Positions 35,991 to 44,320 of a stretch of 64,000 nucleotides of DNA are shown piece after piece. Origin of the DNA: Bradyrhizobium guangxiense (GTDB lineage Bacteria > Pseudomonadota > Alphaproteobacteria > Rhizobiales > Xanthobacteraceae); contig NZ_CP022219.1 in NCBI RefSeq assembly GCF_004114915.1, positions 4,804,501 through 4,868,500 of the forward strand. The letters are read 5' to 3'. The position numbers and the translations under genes were made by a program. Positions within the stretch are counted from its first letter, which is position 1. Every line of letters begins with the position of its first letter. Under the pieces are notes generated by a model. The model was not told the DNA's origin. It searched no databases and worked only from the letters and a program-made list of their open reading frames with translations.

Positions 35991-36014
35991 TAACACTTCT
36001 TAATCACCACTAAC
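35991..36014 (+). promoter_or_regulatory. TAAC direct repeat (site E)
   Basis: TAAC-acttct-TAAT-caccac-TAAC at exact 10-bp spacing, in the 339-bp gap (35780-36118) between STAND regulator 3 and the AraC gene. The orientation matches the AraC gene, whose preferred ATG is about 105 bp downstream. No other element was recognised in the gap. Confidence 0.58.
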
Positions 36015-36118
36015 GGGCGTCATGGCTAACTCGCGCCTATCCTCCGAGCATGGGAAGCATTGAGTTTGCGCGTTTGCCAGTCATCGCAAACAGCCGCAAA
36101 GCCAGAAGAGGACGAGCG

Positions 36119-36664
36119 ATGTCGAACAATCTGCACGCGACGCATGCCTGGATCGATCTTCCGGCCGGCGCGCGAGATCACGAGGTTCTTCGCCCAACGG
36201 TGCTCATCACCCGGGAGAGCCCACGCACGGAACCGGAGTCGCCGCGCGTCAGGGTCAATGCCTTGCCGAAATGGCGGCTGCGGCGCGTCGAGCAATACAT
36301 CGCCAATCATTTCGACCGCTGTATCAGTCTCTCCGAGCTCGCCAATGTTGCCGGCCTGTCCAGGATGCATTTTGCGGCACAATTCCGCGCCGCGACCGGC
36401 TTCCGTCCCCGCGAATATCTGCTGCATCACCGGACCGAGCACGCCAAGATGCTGCTCGCCACCACCGAGCGTCCATTAGCGGAGATCGCGCTGGCCGTGG
36501 GCTTCAGCACGCAGGCTCATTTTTCGACCGTGTTCAAGCGCATCACCGGCGAGTCTCCGGCGCGCTGGCGTCTCGCCAGCAAGGGCAAGCAGCTCGCGCT
36601 CGAAGCGCCTGCACCGCGCCGCCCTTCCCCGGAGACGAATTGGATCGCCAGCGCCGCAGCATGA
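36119..36664 (+). CDS. AraC-family transcriptional regulator (short form)
   Basis: 181 aa; the AraC DNA-binding domain occupies about residues 45-150 with both helix-turn-helices: CISLSELANVAGLSRMHFAAQFRAATGFRPREYLLHHR and RPLAEIALAVGFSTQAHFSTVFKRITGESPARWR. There is no recognisable effector domain, only a short N-terminal segment. The ATG at 36119 has GAGG 8 nt upstream and is preferred to the ATG at 36050, which lacks a Shine-Dalgarno. The target is unknown; it may act with the STAND regulators, since the TAAC repeat lies upstream. Confidence 0.88.
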   Translation: MSNNLHATHAWIDLPAGARDHEVLRPTVLITRESPRTEPESPRVRVNALPKWRLRRVEQYIANHFDRCISLSELANVAGLSRMHFAAQFRAATGFRPREYLLHHRTEHAKMLLATTERPLAEIALAVGFSTQAHFSTVFKRITGESPARWRLASKGKQLALEAPAPRRPSPETNWIASAAA

Positions 36665-36712
36665 TCAATCTACCCGGCTCGCGTCTCGTCCTCCCGAACC
36701 TGCGAGCCTCTT

Positions 36713-36750
36713 GGGGCCATCCTGCGTCCGCACAGGATGGCCCCTTTTTT
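36713..36750 (+). terminator. Rho-independent terminator
   Basis: A perfect 12-bp stem GGGGCCATCCTG / CAGGATGGCCCC with an 8-nt loop is followed by six T residues, 48 bp after the AraC stop codon. This is a classical intrinsic terminator. Confidence 0.92.
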
Positions 36751-36784
36751 CCTGGTGCGCGGCACGAGGCGTATACCAGCGCTC

Positions 36785-39109
36785 CTACGCGGGATCGAAC
36801 GCGCGGATCGGCGGCAGATTGCCTGAAAACTTCTCTACCTCGACCGTCGTCAGCTGACCGGTGCAGCCCTGCGCCAGGGATGAGGTGCCGATGTCGCGGG
36901 TAAGCACGTTCGGATTGCCGTGAACGCAGAGCGGCGCCTCGTCCTCGGGGTCCATCGGATCGTACCAGGCGCCCGTCGGAAGCTGCACCACGCCGGGCGC
37001 AATGCCGTCGGTGATGTGAACCGCGGCCAGGCAGGCGCCGCGCTCGTTGAACAGCCGGATGATGTCACCATCCCCGATGCCGCGCGCGTCCGCATCAACC
37101 GGATTCATGCGCGCGACCTCGCGGCCGCGATGCTTTGCGGCAAGCGAATGGCCGCCGAAATCGAGCTGGCTGTGCAGGCGCGTCACCGGCTGGTTGGCGA
37201 CGAGGAAGCACGGTGAGCCGGGCTTCGGCATATCGGTCTTCTCCAGCCAGACCGGATGTCCCGGACAATCGGCATCGCCATGGCTTGCGATCTTCGCCGA
37301 GAAGATCTCGATGCGGCCGCTCGGAGTCGGCAGGGCGTGATTGACGGGATCTTCACGAAAACGGCGCAGCCGGCCGCCGTCATCGGGCTGCTGCGGCACG
37401 ACCAGGCTGCCGCGCGCCCAGAATTCGTCGAAGGCCGGCGCCTCCAGGCCGCGCTTGGCGAGCGAGGCTCGGGTCGGCTCGTAGAGATGCTCCAGCCATT
37501 GACGCGATGTGCGACCCTCGGTGAAGGGTTCGCGGGCTCCCAGACGTTCGGCGAGATCGGCGAAGATGTCGTAATCGTCGCGTGCAAGCCCGAACGGCTC
37601 GGCGATCTGGTGCATGGCGACCATCAGAGGATCGTTGGTGGAGTAGCCGATGTCCTCACGCTCGAGCGTCATGGTCGCAGGCAGCACGATGTCGGCGTGC
37701 CTTGCCGTGGCGGTCCAGGCCAGCTCGTGCACGACGAACGTATCGAGTTGCGCAAACGCCTTGCGCAGGCGGTTGATGTCCTGGTGATGATGGAAGGGAT
37801 TGCCGCCGGCCCAGTAGACCAGGCGGATGTCCGGATAGGTGCGCGTCTCGCCATTGTAGCGATAGGTGGTGCCGGGATTGAGCAACATGTCGGCGATGCG
37901 CGCCACCGGAATGAAATCGGCGACGCCGTTGCGACCCTGCCCGAGCGTCGGCCCCGGCACGTCGTTGACGCGGCGGCCGTAGTAGCCGATCGCACCCAGC
38001 GAATAGGCGTAGCCGCCGCCGGGAAGGCCGATCTGGCCGAGCGCGGCCGCGAGCACCATGCCCATCCACACCGGCTGCTCGCCATGCTCGGCGCGCTGCA
38101 GCGAATGCGAGACGGTGATCAGCGCGCGTTTTCCGGCAAGCCGCCGCGCCAGCTGGCGGATCGTGTCGGCCGCAACGCCTGAGATCGCCGCAGCCCATTC
38201 GGCGTGCTTGGCTTGGCCGTCGCTCTCGCCGGTGAGATAGCGCAGGAAGACCGGCCAGCCCTCGGTGTAGCGATCGAGGAAGGCCTGATCGTGCAGACCT
38301 TCGCTGACCAGCGTATGGACGATGCCGAGCATCAGTGCGGTGTCGGTGCCGGGCACGCAACTCATCCATTCCGCGCCGGCTTCCACCGGCAGATCATCGC
38401 GCAGCGGGCTGACCAGGACGAATTCGCAGCCGCGCTTGCGCGCAGCCGCCATGGCGCCACGCTCGACGTGCTTGCTGATGGAGCCGCCGGCCACCATGGA
38501 GTTCTTCAGTGCCATGCCGCCGAAGGCCAGCACGATCTCGGTCTTGGCCGCGATCTGCTCCCAGGTGACGTTGCGCTTGGTAATGTCCTCGTAGCCTGCC
38601 AGAATCTGCGGCAGCAGCACCGAGGACGCGCCCGAGGAATAGGTGTTCACCGAGCGCACATAGCCGCCCATCGCGATGTTGAGGAAGCGATGGACCTGGC
38701 TCTGGGCGTGATGAAAGCGGCCGGCACTCGCCCAGCCATAGGAGCCGCCGAATACGGCGCCGGGGCCGCGCGTGTCGCGGATGCGGCCGAGCTCGTCGCC
38801 GAGCAGATCGAGGGCCTTCTCCCAGCTGACCGAGACGAACTCGTCGCGGCCGCGGCGATTGTCGGGACCCGGTCCGCGCTCGAGCCAGCCGCGCCGGATC
38901 GCCGGCTGGGCGATGCGCGCCTGATGGCGGAGCGCGCCGGGGAAATTGTCGATGATGCCGTTTGGATCGGGGTCGCCCGCATAGGCCCGGACCTCGAGGC
39001 CCGCCGCGCCCTGACGCGCGGAAAACACGCCCCAATGCGAGGTGTGCGGCCTGAAGCCATCCGACAGATCGAGACCGGGGTCGGGAAAGCCAATCGTATC
39101 GTCCATCAT
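36785..39109 (-). CDS. Molybdopterin oxidoreductase of the biotin/TMAO/DMSO sulfoxide reductase family (BisC-like)
   Basis: 774 aa, cytoplasmic because no Tat signal is present. N-terminal SHWGVFSARQ and the molybdenum-ligand region VNTYSSGASSVLLPQ (a Ser ligand, as in BisC/TorA/DmsA-type enzymes) are visible, as are NPFHHHQDINRL and the C-terminal cofactor segment NQPVTRLHSQLDFGGHS. There is no N-terminal Fe-S motif, as expected for single-cofactor S/N-oxide reductases. It likely reduces biotin sulfoxide, methionine sulfoxide or an N-oxide. The ATG at 39109 (or 39106) follows AAGGA. Monocistronic. Confidence 0.87.
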   Translation of the reverse strand: MMDDTIGFPDPGLDLSDGFRPHTSHWGVFSARQGAAGLEVRAYAGDPDPNGIIDNFPGALRHQARIAQPAIRRGWLERGPGPDNRRGRDEFVSVSWEKALDLLGDELGRIRDTRGPGAVFGGSYGWASAGRFHHAQSQVHRFLNIAMGGYVRSVNTYSSGASSVLLPQILAGYEDITKRNVTWEQIAAKTEIVLAFGGMALKNSMVAGGSISKHVERGAMAAARKRGCEFVLVSPLRDDLPVEAGAEWMSCVPGTDTALMLGIVHTLVSEGLHDQAFLDRYTEGWPVFLRYLTGESDGQAKHAEWAAAISGVAADTIRQLARRLAGKRALITVSHSLQRAEHGEQPVWMGMVLAAALGQIGLPGGGYAYSLGAIGYYGRRVNDVPGPTLGQGRNGVADFIPVARIADMLLNPGTTYRYNGETRTYPDIRLVYWAGGNPFHHHQDINRLRKAFAQLDTFVVHELAWTATARHADIVLPATMTLEREDIGYSTNDPLMVAMHQIAEPFGLARDDYDIFADLAERLGAREPFTEGRTSRQWLEHLYEPTRASLAKRGLEAPAFDEFWARGSLVVPQQPDDGGRLRRFREDPVNHALPTPSGRIEIFSAKIASHGDADCPGHPVWLEKTDMPKPGSPCFLVANQPVTRLHSQLDFGGHSLAAKHRGREVARMNPVDADARGIGDGDIIRLFNERGACLAAVHITDGIAPGVVQLPTGAWYDPMDPEDEAPLCVHGNPNVLTRDIGTSSLAQGCTGQLTTVEVEKFSGNLPPIRAFDPA

Positions 39110-39309
39110 CTGATCCTTGTTCCGGTACGCGACGGCAGTATACCGATCCAAGCCGGGATGTCGTCGAAATCAGCGCCGCAGAATGCCCGGGCTGTCGTGC
39201 GCGCAGAGCTGGCTGGAAACCCGTCGCCAGACTATGCGGCGGCAATTCGCAGACAAAGCCCCTAGAATGTGCGATATGCCGCTCCTCTCACAGCGACAAT
39301 GGACTCCTC

Positions 39310-39660
39310 ATGATCAATCGCATCTCGCCGTACGAAGGTCTGCTCCACGAAGTGGTCGAGCACAATGGCGTGCTCTATATCGGCGGCATCGTCCCGGAGG
39401 ACACCAAACTCGATATGTCCGGCCAGGCCAAGGACGTTCTCGGCCAATTGACGCAGCTCTTAAAGACGCTCGGATCCGATCCAGCCAACGTCTTGCAGGT
39501 GACGATCTACATGACCGACCTCAAGGAGAAGGCTGAATTCAACGCGGCCTGGAAAGCGCACTTTGCGGAAGCTCATCTGCCGGCGCGCGCCGCCATCGGC
39601 GTGGCCGATCTCGGTCCGGGCGTCAAGCTCGAGATGACCGCCATTGCCGCCCGGACATAG
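39310..39660 (+). CDS. RidA-family reactive intermediate deaminase
   Basis: 116-aa RidA/YjgF-fold protein. The active-site Arg lies in LPARAAIGVADLGPG and the acidic residue in VKLEMTAIA, both conserved in imine/enamine deaminases. YIGGIVPEDTKLDMSGQAKDVLGQLTQLL is the family helix region. It hydrolyses reactive enamines or imines released by PLP or amine-oxidising enzymes. It ends 8 bp from the convergent small gene at 39669. Confidence 0.88.
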   Translation: MINRISPYEGLLHEVVEHNGVLYIGGIVPEDTKLDMSGQAKDVLGQLTQLLKTLGSDPANVLQVTIYMTDLKEKAEFNAAWKAHFAEAHLPARAAIGVADLGPGVKLEMTAIAART

Positions 39661-39668
39661 GAGCGGCA

Positions 39669-39947
39669 TCATCCACGCGCGCAGCAATCGACCAGCAGCT
39701 GCCAGATCCGCTGCGTCTCGCCCCTCTCGCGCCCCTCCGGTACCTTCTCGGCGCTGGACTGATCATATCTGGCGATGGTGTGCGTTTCGCGAGGCACGAT
39801 CCATCGCTCCGAGATCGGGTCGTACCATTTGCCGATGTTGAGCTCAGTCACGGCGATCAACTCACAGATTTGATCAACGGTTGGCGATGCGCCTGCCGCG
39901 GCTTCACTTGAGCCGTTGAGCGACGCGCCACTCAGTTTACCAATCAT
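39669..39947 (-). CDS. Small hypothetical protein
   Basis: 92 aa, unrecognised. The segment ICELIAVTELNIGKWYDPISERWIVPRETHTIARYDQS looks like genuine protein and is followed by a Cys-containing C-terminus. No strong Shine-Dalgarno. Its codon usage seems less biased than that of its neighbours, so it may be a recently acquired or poorly expressed gene. Confidence 0.45.
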   Translation of the reverse strand: MIGKLSGASLNGSSEAAAGASPTVDQICELIAVTELNIGKWYDPISERWIVPRETHTIARYDQSSAEKVPEGRERGETQRIWQLLVDCCARG

Positions 39948-39977
39948 GAGCTCGCACGATCGTTCCGCATCGCCGCA

Positions 39978-40172
39978 TCATCCCGGCCGGGCCGGATGCA
40001 GCGTGCGCGGATGCCGCTCGTGCAGCAGCCGTGCGAGCTCCTCGCGCTCGGTTGCGCGTCCCTTCATGGCGGTCTCGAACAGCGCTTCCTGGATGTCGCG
40101 AGGCATATCGCCCCACACCTCCATCGCCGCGCGTCCGAGCAGGCCCGCAAGATGATCAATTCCGTCGTTCAT
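39978..40172 (-). CDS. Small stress-island protein of unknown function
   Basis: 64 aa from the ATG at 40172, which has GGGAGA 5 nt upstream (a longer frame to 40238 lies over the promoter). Sequence: an N-terminal helix DHLAGLLGRAAMEVWGDMPRDIQEALFETAM, then a charged helix and ERHPRTLHPARPG. There is no signal peptide. It is divergent from the DUF892 gene and shares a compact GGAAC-type promoter region with it, suggesting sigma-EcfG control. Confidence 0.65.
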   Translation of the reverse strand: MNDGIDHLAGLLGRAAMEVWGDMPRDIQEALFETAMKGRATEREELARLLHERHPRTLHPARPG

Positions 40173-40200
40173 TCGGCTCTCCCGGTCTGCACATTGGAAT

Positions 40201-40225
40201 GGAACAGCTGCGGCCGCGCAGCGTT
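40201..40225 (+). promoter_or_regulatory. Sigma-EcfG promoter (general stress) for the DUF892 gene; overlapping divergent half on minus strand
   Basis: GGAAC (40201-40205), a 16-bp spacer and CGTT (40222-40225) match the alphaproteobacterial sigma-EcfG consensus GGAAC-N16/17-CGTT, 34 bp upstream of the ATG at 40260. On the other strand GGAAC (40227-40223) with 16 bp and TGTT (40206-40203) is a near match facing the 64-aa gene, so the block may drive both genes. Confidence 0.75.
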
Positions 40226-40259
40226 CCAGTGTCATCATTGTGAAAAGGAGGCGTCTTTT

Positions 40260-40288
40260 ATGGGATTCTTCACCAAGGACATCAATCG
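40260..40288 (+). other. Frameshifted N-terminal leader of the DUF892 gene
   Basis: ATG at 40260 follows a strong AAGGAGG site and encodes MGFFTKDIN, the usual beginning of this family, which normally continues directly into M-(E/D)-DL. Here the continuation is 29 nt away instead of 30, i.e. one base is missing in codon 10. Either a real mutation or a sequencing error. Confidence 0.7.
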
Positions 40289-40774
40289 ATGGAAGACCTG
40301 CTGCTGCATGGGCTGCAGGATATCTATTACGCGGAGCAGCAGATCCTGAAGGCGCTGCCCAAGATGATCGACAAGGCCACCAACAGGGATCTGGTCGCCG
40401 GATTGAAAGCTCATCTGGAGGAGACCAACAAGCAGGTCGAGCGGCTCGACAAGGGGTTCGCCAAGCTCGGCAAGGCGCCCAGCGGCACGCAGTGCCCGGC
40501 CATCGACGGTCTCATCGAGGAAGCCGACGCGACTGCCGGCGAGATCGAGGACAAGGCCGTGCTCGATGCCGCGATCGTGGCCAACGCGCAGGCCGTAGAG
40601 CACTACGAAATGTGCCGCTACGGCACGCTGATCGCCTGGGCGGAAGAGCTCGGTCATGACGATATCGTGCGCTTCCTCACGACGAATCTCAATGAAGAGA
40701 AGGCCGCTAACACTAAGCTGAACACGGTGGCGCTCCGCAAGGGCGTCAACGCCAAGGCGTCCAGCGCCGCCTGA
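40289..40774 (+). CDS. DUF892/YciE-like ferritin-like stress protein (N-terminus out of frame)
   Basis: 161 aa in the main frame, starting MEDLLLHGLQDIYYAEQQILKALPKMIDKA, with the family's helical bundle and ferritin-like acidic/His positions (LKAHLEETNKQVERLD; VEHYEMCRYGTLIAWAEELGHDDIV). Related proteins are linked to oxidative and osmotic stress. The native start appears to be ATG 40260, now out of frame by one base; ATG 40289 could be used, with AAGGA about 9 nt upstream, leaving a nearly complete protein. Confidence 0.85.
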   Translation: MEDLLLHGLQDIYYAEQQILKALPKMIDKATNRDLVAGLKAHLEETNKQVERLDKGFAKLGKAPSGTQCPAIDGLIEEADATAGEIEDKAVLDAAIVANAQAVEHYEMCRYGTLIAWAEELGHDDIVRFLTTNLNEEKAANTKLNTVALRKGVNAKASSAA

Positions 40775-40795
40775 TCGAGATCTGATGATGGCGCA

Positions 40796-40825
40796 TGTGG
40801 CGGCCCGGCTTCCGGTGCCGCCACA
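40796..40825. terminator. Hairpin between convergent DUF892 and SDR genes
   Basis: A 9-bp stem TGTGGCGGC / GCCGCCACA with a 12-nt loop lies in the 86-bp gap between two genes that end toward each other. No T tract; a bidirectional terminator is likely. Confidence 0.55.
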
Positions 40826-40860
40826 CTGTGTGTGCTCTCGGCGTCGCAGACGCTGTTCGA

Positions 40861-41718
40861 TCAGATGAACGGCTTTCCGCCTGTGACGGCCAACGTGGCC
40901 CCTGATGTGTAGCTCGAGAGCGGATCGGCCAGCATGACATAGGCGGTGGCGAGCTCGGCCGGCTGGCCGGCGCGCTGCATCGGGACTTGCTTGCCAAAGT
41001 TCTTGACCCTTTCCTCCGACATGGTCGAGGGGATCAGCGGCGTCCAGATCGGACCCGGGGCCACGGCGTTGACCCGAATGCCTTTCTCCGCCAGCATCTG
41101 CGCGAGACCGCCCGTGAAATTCTGAATGGCGCCCTTGGTCGTAGCGTAGGCCAAAAGGCTCGGGTTCGGCATGTCAGAGTTCACCGATGCCGTGTTGATG
41201 ATCGCCGCGCCTGGCTTCATATGGGGAACGGCTGCCTTGGTCAGATAGAACATGGCGTGGATGTTGGTCGCGAACGTGCGCTGCCACTCCTCGTCGCTGA
41301 TGTCGGCGATGTCCTTGAACGTGGCCTGATGGGCCGCATTGTTGACGAGGATGTCGATGCCACCGAGCTCCTCGACGGTACGGCGCACGACGGACCGGCA
41401 GTGATCGGGATTGCTGATATCGCCTGACATTAGAACCACCTTGCGTCCCTCCCGCTCGACCAGGGCCTTGACCTCGGCTGCATCCTCGTCCTCGTTCAGA
41501 TAGGCGATGACGATGTCCGCGCCTTCGCGGGCATAGGCGATCGCGACCGCCCGGCCGATGCCGCTGTCACCTCCGGTGATGAGCGCTTTCTTTCCGGCCA
41601 GACGGCCGGCACCCCTGTAGCTCTCCTCGCCATGATCGGGACGTGGATTCATTGCGCGCGTCGAACCGGGCATCGGCTGCTGCTGCGAAGGATAAGGCGG
41701 CTTCGGGTATTCGATCAT
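40861..41718 (-). CDS. SDR-family oxidoreductase (YghA-like, stress-associated)
   Basis: Short-chain dehydrogenase with a Pro-rich N-terminal extension of about 45 residues, typical of the YghA/general-stress branch, 285 aa. Cofactor motif TGGDSGIGRAVAIAYAREGA, VNNAA, active-site segment INTASVNSDMPNPSLLAYATTKGAI with YxxxK. Substrate unknown, probably aldehydes or sugars. The ATG at 41718 has a GGAG site 6 nt upstream. A sigma-EcfG promoter lies 27 bp upstream of it. Confidence 0.9.
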   Translation of the reverse strand: MIEYPKPPYPSQQQPMPGSTRAMNPRPDHGEESYRGAGRLAGKKALITGGDSGIGRAVAIAYAREGADIVIAYLNEDEDAAEVKALVEREGRKVVLMSGDISNPDHCRSVVRRTVEELGGIDILVNNAAHQATFKDIADISDEEWQRTFATNIHAMFYLTKAAVPHMKPGAAIINTASVNSDMPNPSLLAYATTKGAIQNFTGGLAQMLAEKGIRVNAVAPGPIWTPLIPSTMSEERVKNFGKQVPMQRAGQPAELATAYVMLADPLSSYTSGATLAVTGGKPFI

Positions 41719-41744
41719 GGACGACTCCAGCAATTTGCTCCGCT

Positions 41745-41769
41745 AACGGAGCCCCGCCGGAAGTGTTCC
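41745..41769 (-). promoter_or_regulatory. Sigma-EcfG promoter upstream of the SDR gene
   Basis: On the minus strand GGAAC (41769-41765), a 16-bp spacer and CGTT (41748-41745) match GGAAC-N16/17-CGTT exactly. The CGTT is followed after 26 nt by the SDR ATG. A small inverted repeat GCTCCG/CGGAGC (41737-41752) overlaps the -10 element. Confidence 0.78.
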
Positions 41770-41970
41770 TGTAGCCGCGCTGCTGCACCGCAGAACCATT
41801 TGCGCCGCAGCATTCAAAAATGAGACTGCCCGTCAAGCCCGACGAGGTACCCACGCGTGCAGCGCATCCGACTTCGGATAGCTTTTGTTCAAAGCTGCGG
41901 GCCTTCGAAAGCCACGGGGCACCGCGCCGGTCCGGTGCGGCAATAAATCAACGACACAGGGAGGAGCACA

Positions 41971-43221
41971 ATGTCGAAATGCGGAGTGGGACTGCTCGCG
42001 CTGAGCAGCCTGTTTCTTTCAGGCGCGGCAATCGCTCAGGAAAAGATCAAGGTCGGCGTGACCGCCACCCTCGAAGGCACCTACACGGTGCTCGGCGAGG
42101 ACGGCATGCGCGGCCACCAGACCGCGCTCAACGTGCTGGGCAAGAAGGTCGGCGACAAGGAGCTCGAATTCATCGTCGCCTCGACCGACGCGACACCGGA
42201 CTCTGCCGTGCGCGCCGTGCGCAAGCTGATCGAGCAGGACAAGGTGCAGATTCTGCTCTCGCCGCTCTCCGGCGACGAGGGCATTGCGGTGAAGAACTTC
42301 GCAAAGACCCATCCTGAGCTGACCTTCATCAATGCGGCCTCCGGCGCGCAGGAAACCACCTATGTCGATCCCGCCCCGAACTTCTTCCGCTACAACATGG
42401 ACGGCGCGCAGTGGCAGGTGGGCCTCGGCAAATACGCCTATGAGGAAAAGAAATATCGCAAAATCGCAACCGTCGGTGAGGACTATTCCTTCATCTACAC
42501 CCAGGTGTTCGGGCTCGTGCTCGAGTTCTGCGGCGCCGGCGGACAGGTCACCAACCGGCAATGGGTGCCGCTCGGCACAAAAGATTTCGCCTCGGTGATC
42601 GCCGCGCTGCCCGACGACGTCGATGCCATCTATCTCGGCCTCGGCGGCGCCGACGCCGTCAACTTCCTCAATCAGTATCAGCAGGCCGGCGGCAAGGCGC
42701 ATCTGATGGGCGGTTCCATCATGATCGACCAGACCATCCTGTCGTCCAAGGGCAATGCCAAGAACGCCTTGATCGGCACCATCGCGGCGAGCGGCCAAGC
42801 CGACACCTGGGAGGATCCGGGCTGGCAGAAATTCGTGAAGGCCTATCAGGACGCCTTCCCGCCCAACAAGCGCTTCCCGAGCCCCTCGCTGCTGGCAACC
42901 AACTACTATGATTCAACGATGGCGCTGATCCTCGCGCTGCGTCAGGTCAATGGCGATCTCTCCAATAATCAAGGGAAGTTCAGGGAAGCGCTGGCGAAGA
43001 TCGAGCTCGATGCGCCGAACGGCAAGATCAAGCTCGACTCCAACCGCCAGGCGATTGGAACCAACTTCGTCACCGAGGTCGTCGACGACGGCAAGGGCGC
43101 GCTGTTCAGCAAGGTGGTGAAGGTGATCCCGAACGTCAATCAGACCCTCGGCTACGATCCGGCGGTGTTCGCCAAGATCGGGCTGCCGAGCCGTACTGTG
43201 CCGGAATGTAAGAAATACTGA
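41971..43221 (+). CDS. Branched-chain amino acid-type ABC transporter substrate-binding protein
   Basis: Periplasmic LivJ-like binding protein, 416 aa with a Sec signal (MSKCGVGLLALSSLFLSGAAIAQ-EKIKVGV). LEGTYTVLGEDGMRGHQTALN and LLSPLSGDEGIAVKNFAKTHPELTFINAASGAQETTY are family regions. A GGGAGGAG Shine-Dalgarno precedes the ATG. With the liv-type permeases and ATPases starting at 44364 it forms an importer; the AraC gene between them suggests a dedicated inducible system for the substrate of the downstream pathway. Ligand unknown. Confidence 0.93.
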   Translation: MSKCGVGLLALSSLFLSGAAIAQEKIKVGVTATLEGTYTVLGEDGMRGHQTALNVLGKKVGDKELEFIVASTDATPDSAVRAVRKLIEQDKVQILLSPLSGDEGIAVKNFAKTHPELTFINAASGAQETTYVDPAPNFFRYNMDGAQWQVGLGKYAYEEKKYRKIATVGEDYSFIYTQVFGLVLEFCGAGGQVTNRQWVPLGTKDFASVIAALPDDVDAIYLGLGGADAVNFLNQYQQAGGKAHLMGGSIMIDQTILSSKGNAKNALIGTIAASGQADTWEDPGWQKFVKAYQDAFPPNKRFPSPSLLATNYYDSTMALILALRQVNGDLSNNQGKFREALAKIELDAPNGKIKLDSNRQAIGTNFVTEVVDDGKGALFSKVVKVIPNVNQTLGYDPAVFAKIGLPSRTVPECKKY

Positions 43222-43345
43222 CGCATCACGTCGGCAATACGCAACCGGGGAGCGACTTGCTGACGCGGTCGCTCTCCGCTCTTGCAATCTCGGCGGCGTT
43301 GTTGAACGCTGAGCGAAAAGACAAGAACATTCGGGAGGGGAAGGC

Positions 43346-44173
43346 ATGAGCCGCGCGCTCGCCGTCTTCCACGGCCGGTTTGGTCGGGCGACGGTTTATC
43401 AGTTGAACCGCCCTTTCAATATTCACGCCCATCGAGAAGGTCATCTGATCTTCCATGTCGGCGGCATGCCGGCGTGCATCGACGTGTCCGATGGGCACTA
43501 CGATCTGAGCGATACCTCCGTCGTCGCCGTCAATCCCTGGGAGCCGCACAACTTCCTGCCGACCGATCTCGACGGCGGCGCGATCTTCTTCGTGCTTTAC
43601 GTCAATGCCGAATGGTTTGCGCCGGATGCCTCGGGCACCGAACGAATGCGGTTCGGCCGTACCCAGTTCAGGCGCACGCCTGCTCTCGACAAGCACATCA
43701 GGCGGACTGCCGCGCTGGTGTGCGGCGCACCGTCCCTCTCCAGCCTCGATTCCGAGCTGCGGCGGCTCATCGACATCTGCTACGACGAAAGCTGGCAGCA
43801 GGCCGAGGTCGCGCGCGATCCACGCGCAAATGGCTCCGTCACCGACTTTCGCGTGCGCAAATGCATCAAGATGATGTCGGAGAGCCCCGGCGCGGAAATC
43901 GAGCTCGACACGATCGCGCGGGAATCGGGCCTGTCGCGGCCGCACTTCTACCGCCTGTTCCGCGTCCAGACCGGCGTCACCCCGAACCTCTATCTCAACA
44001 CGCTGATCATGGAACAGGCGCTCGAGGCGCTGGTGGCGAGCGAGGCGCCGATCGCCGATATCGGCTTCGATCTCGGCTTCTCCTCGCAAAGCGGTTTCAC
44101 TCGCTTTTTCGCCGCCAATGTCGGAATGGCTCCGACCGATTATCGCCGTGCAGCCAAGGTTTTGCGCGCCTGA
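43346..44173 (+). CDS. AraC-family transcriptional regulator
   Basis: 275 aa: an N-terminal cupin-like effector-binding domain (HREGHLIFHVGGMPACID ... VVAVNPWEPHNF) and a C-terminal AraC domain of two helix-turn-helices (DTIARESGLSRPHFYRLFRVQTGVTPNLYLNTL; IADIGFDLGFSSQSGFTRFFAANVGMAPTDYRR). Located between the binding-protein and permease genes and transcribed in the same direction, it is the obvious candidate activator of the 44-64 kb cluster. The operator was not recognised. Confidence 0.92.
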   Translation: MSRALAVFHGRFGRATVYQLNRPFNIHAHREGHLIFHVGGMPACIDVSDGHYDLSDTSVVAVNPWEPHNFLPTDLDGGAIFFVLYVNAEWFAPDASGTERMRFGRTQFRRTPALDKHIRRTAALVCGAPSLSSLDSELRRLIDICYDESWQQAEVARDPRANGSVTDFRVRKCIKMMSESPGAEIELDTIARESGLSRPHFYRLFRVQTGVTPNLYLNTLIMEQALEALVASEAPIADIGFDLGFSSQSGFTRFFAANVGMAPTDYRRAAKVLRA

Positions 44174-44320
44174 GCGCGGGCCACGAAAAGATACTCACGA
44201 TCAAACGTCGCCCTCACCGCCCGGCTAGGATGCCCGCAACGCGATCCCAACAAGTGGATTGCGACCGACGGGAGCGCACGTTCATGGCGAGGCTAGCGGC
44301 CTGTGACGGTCTGCCTGCTG

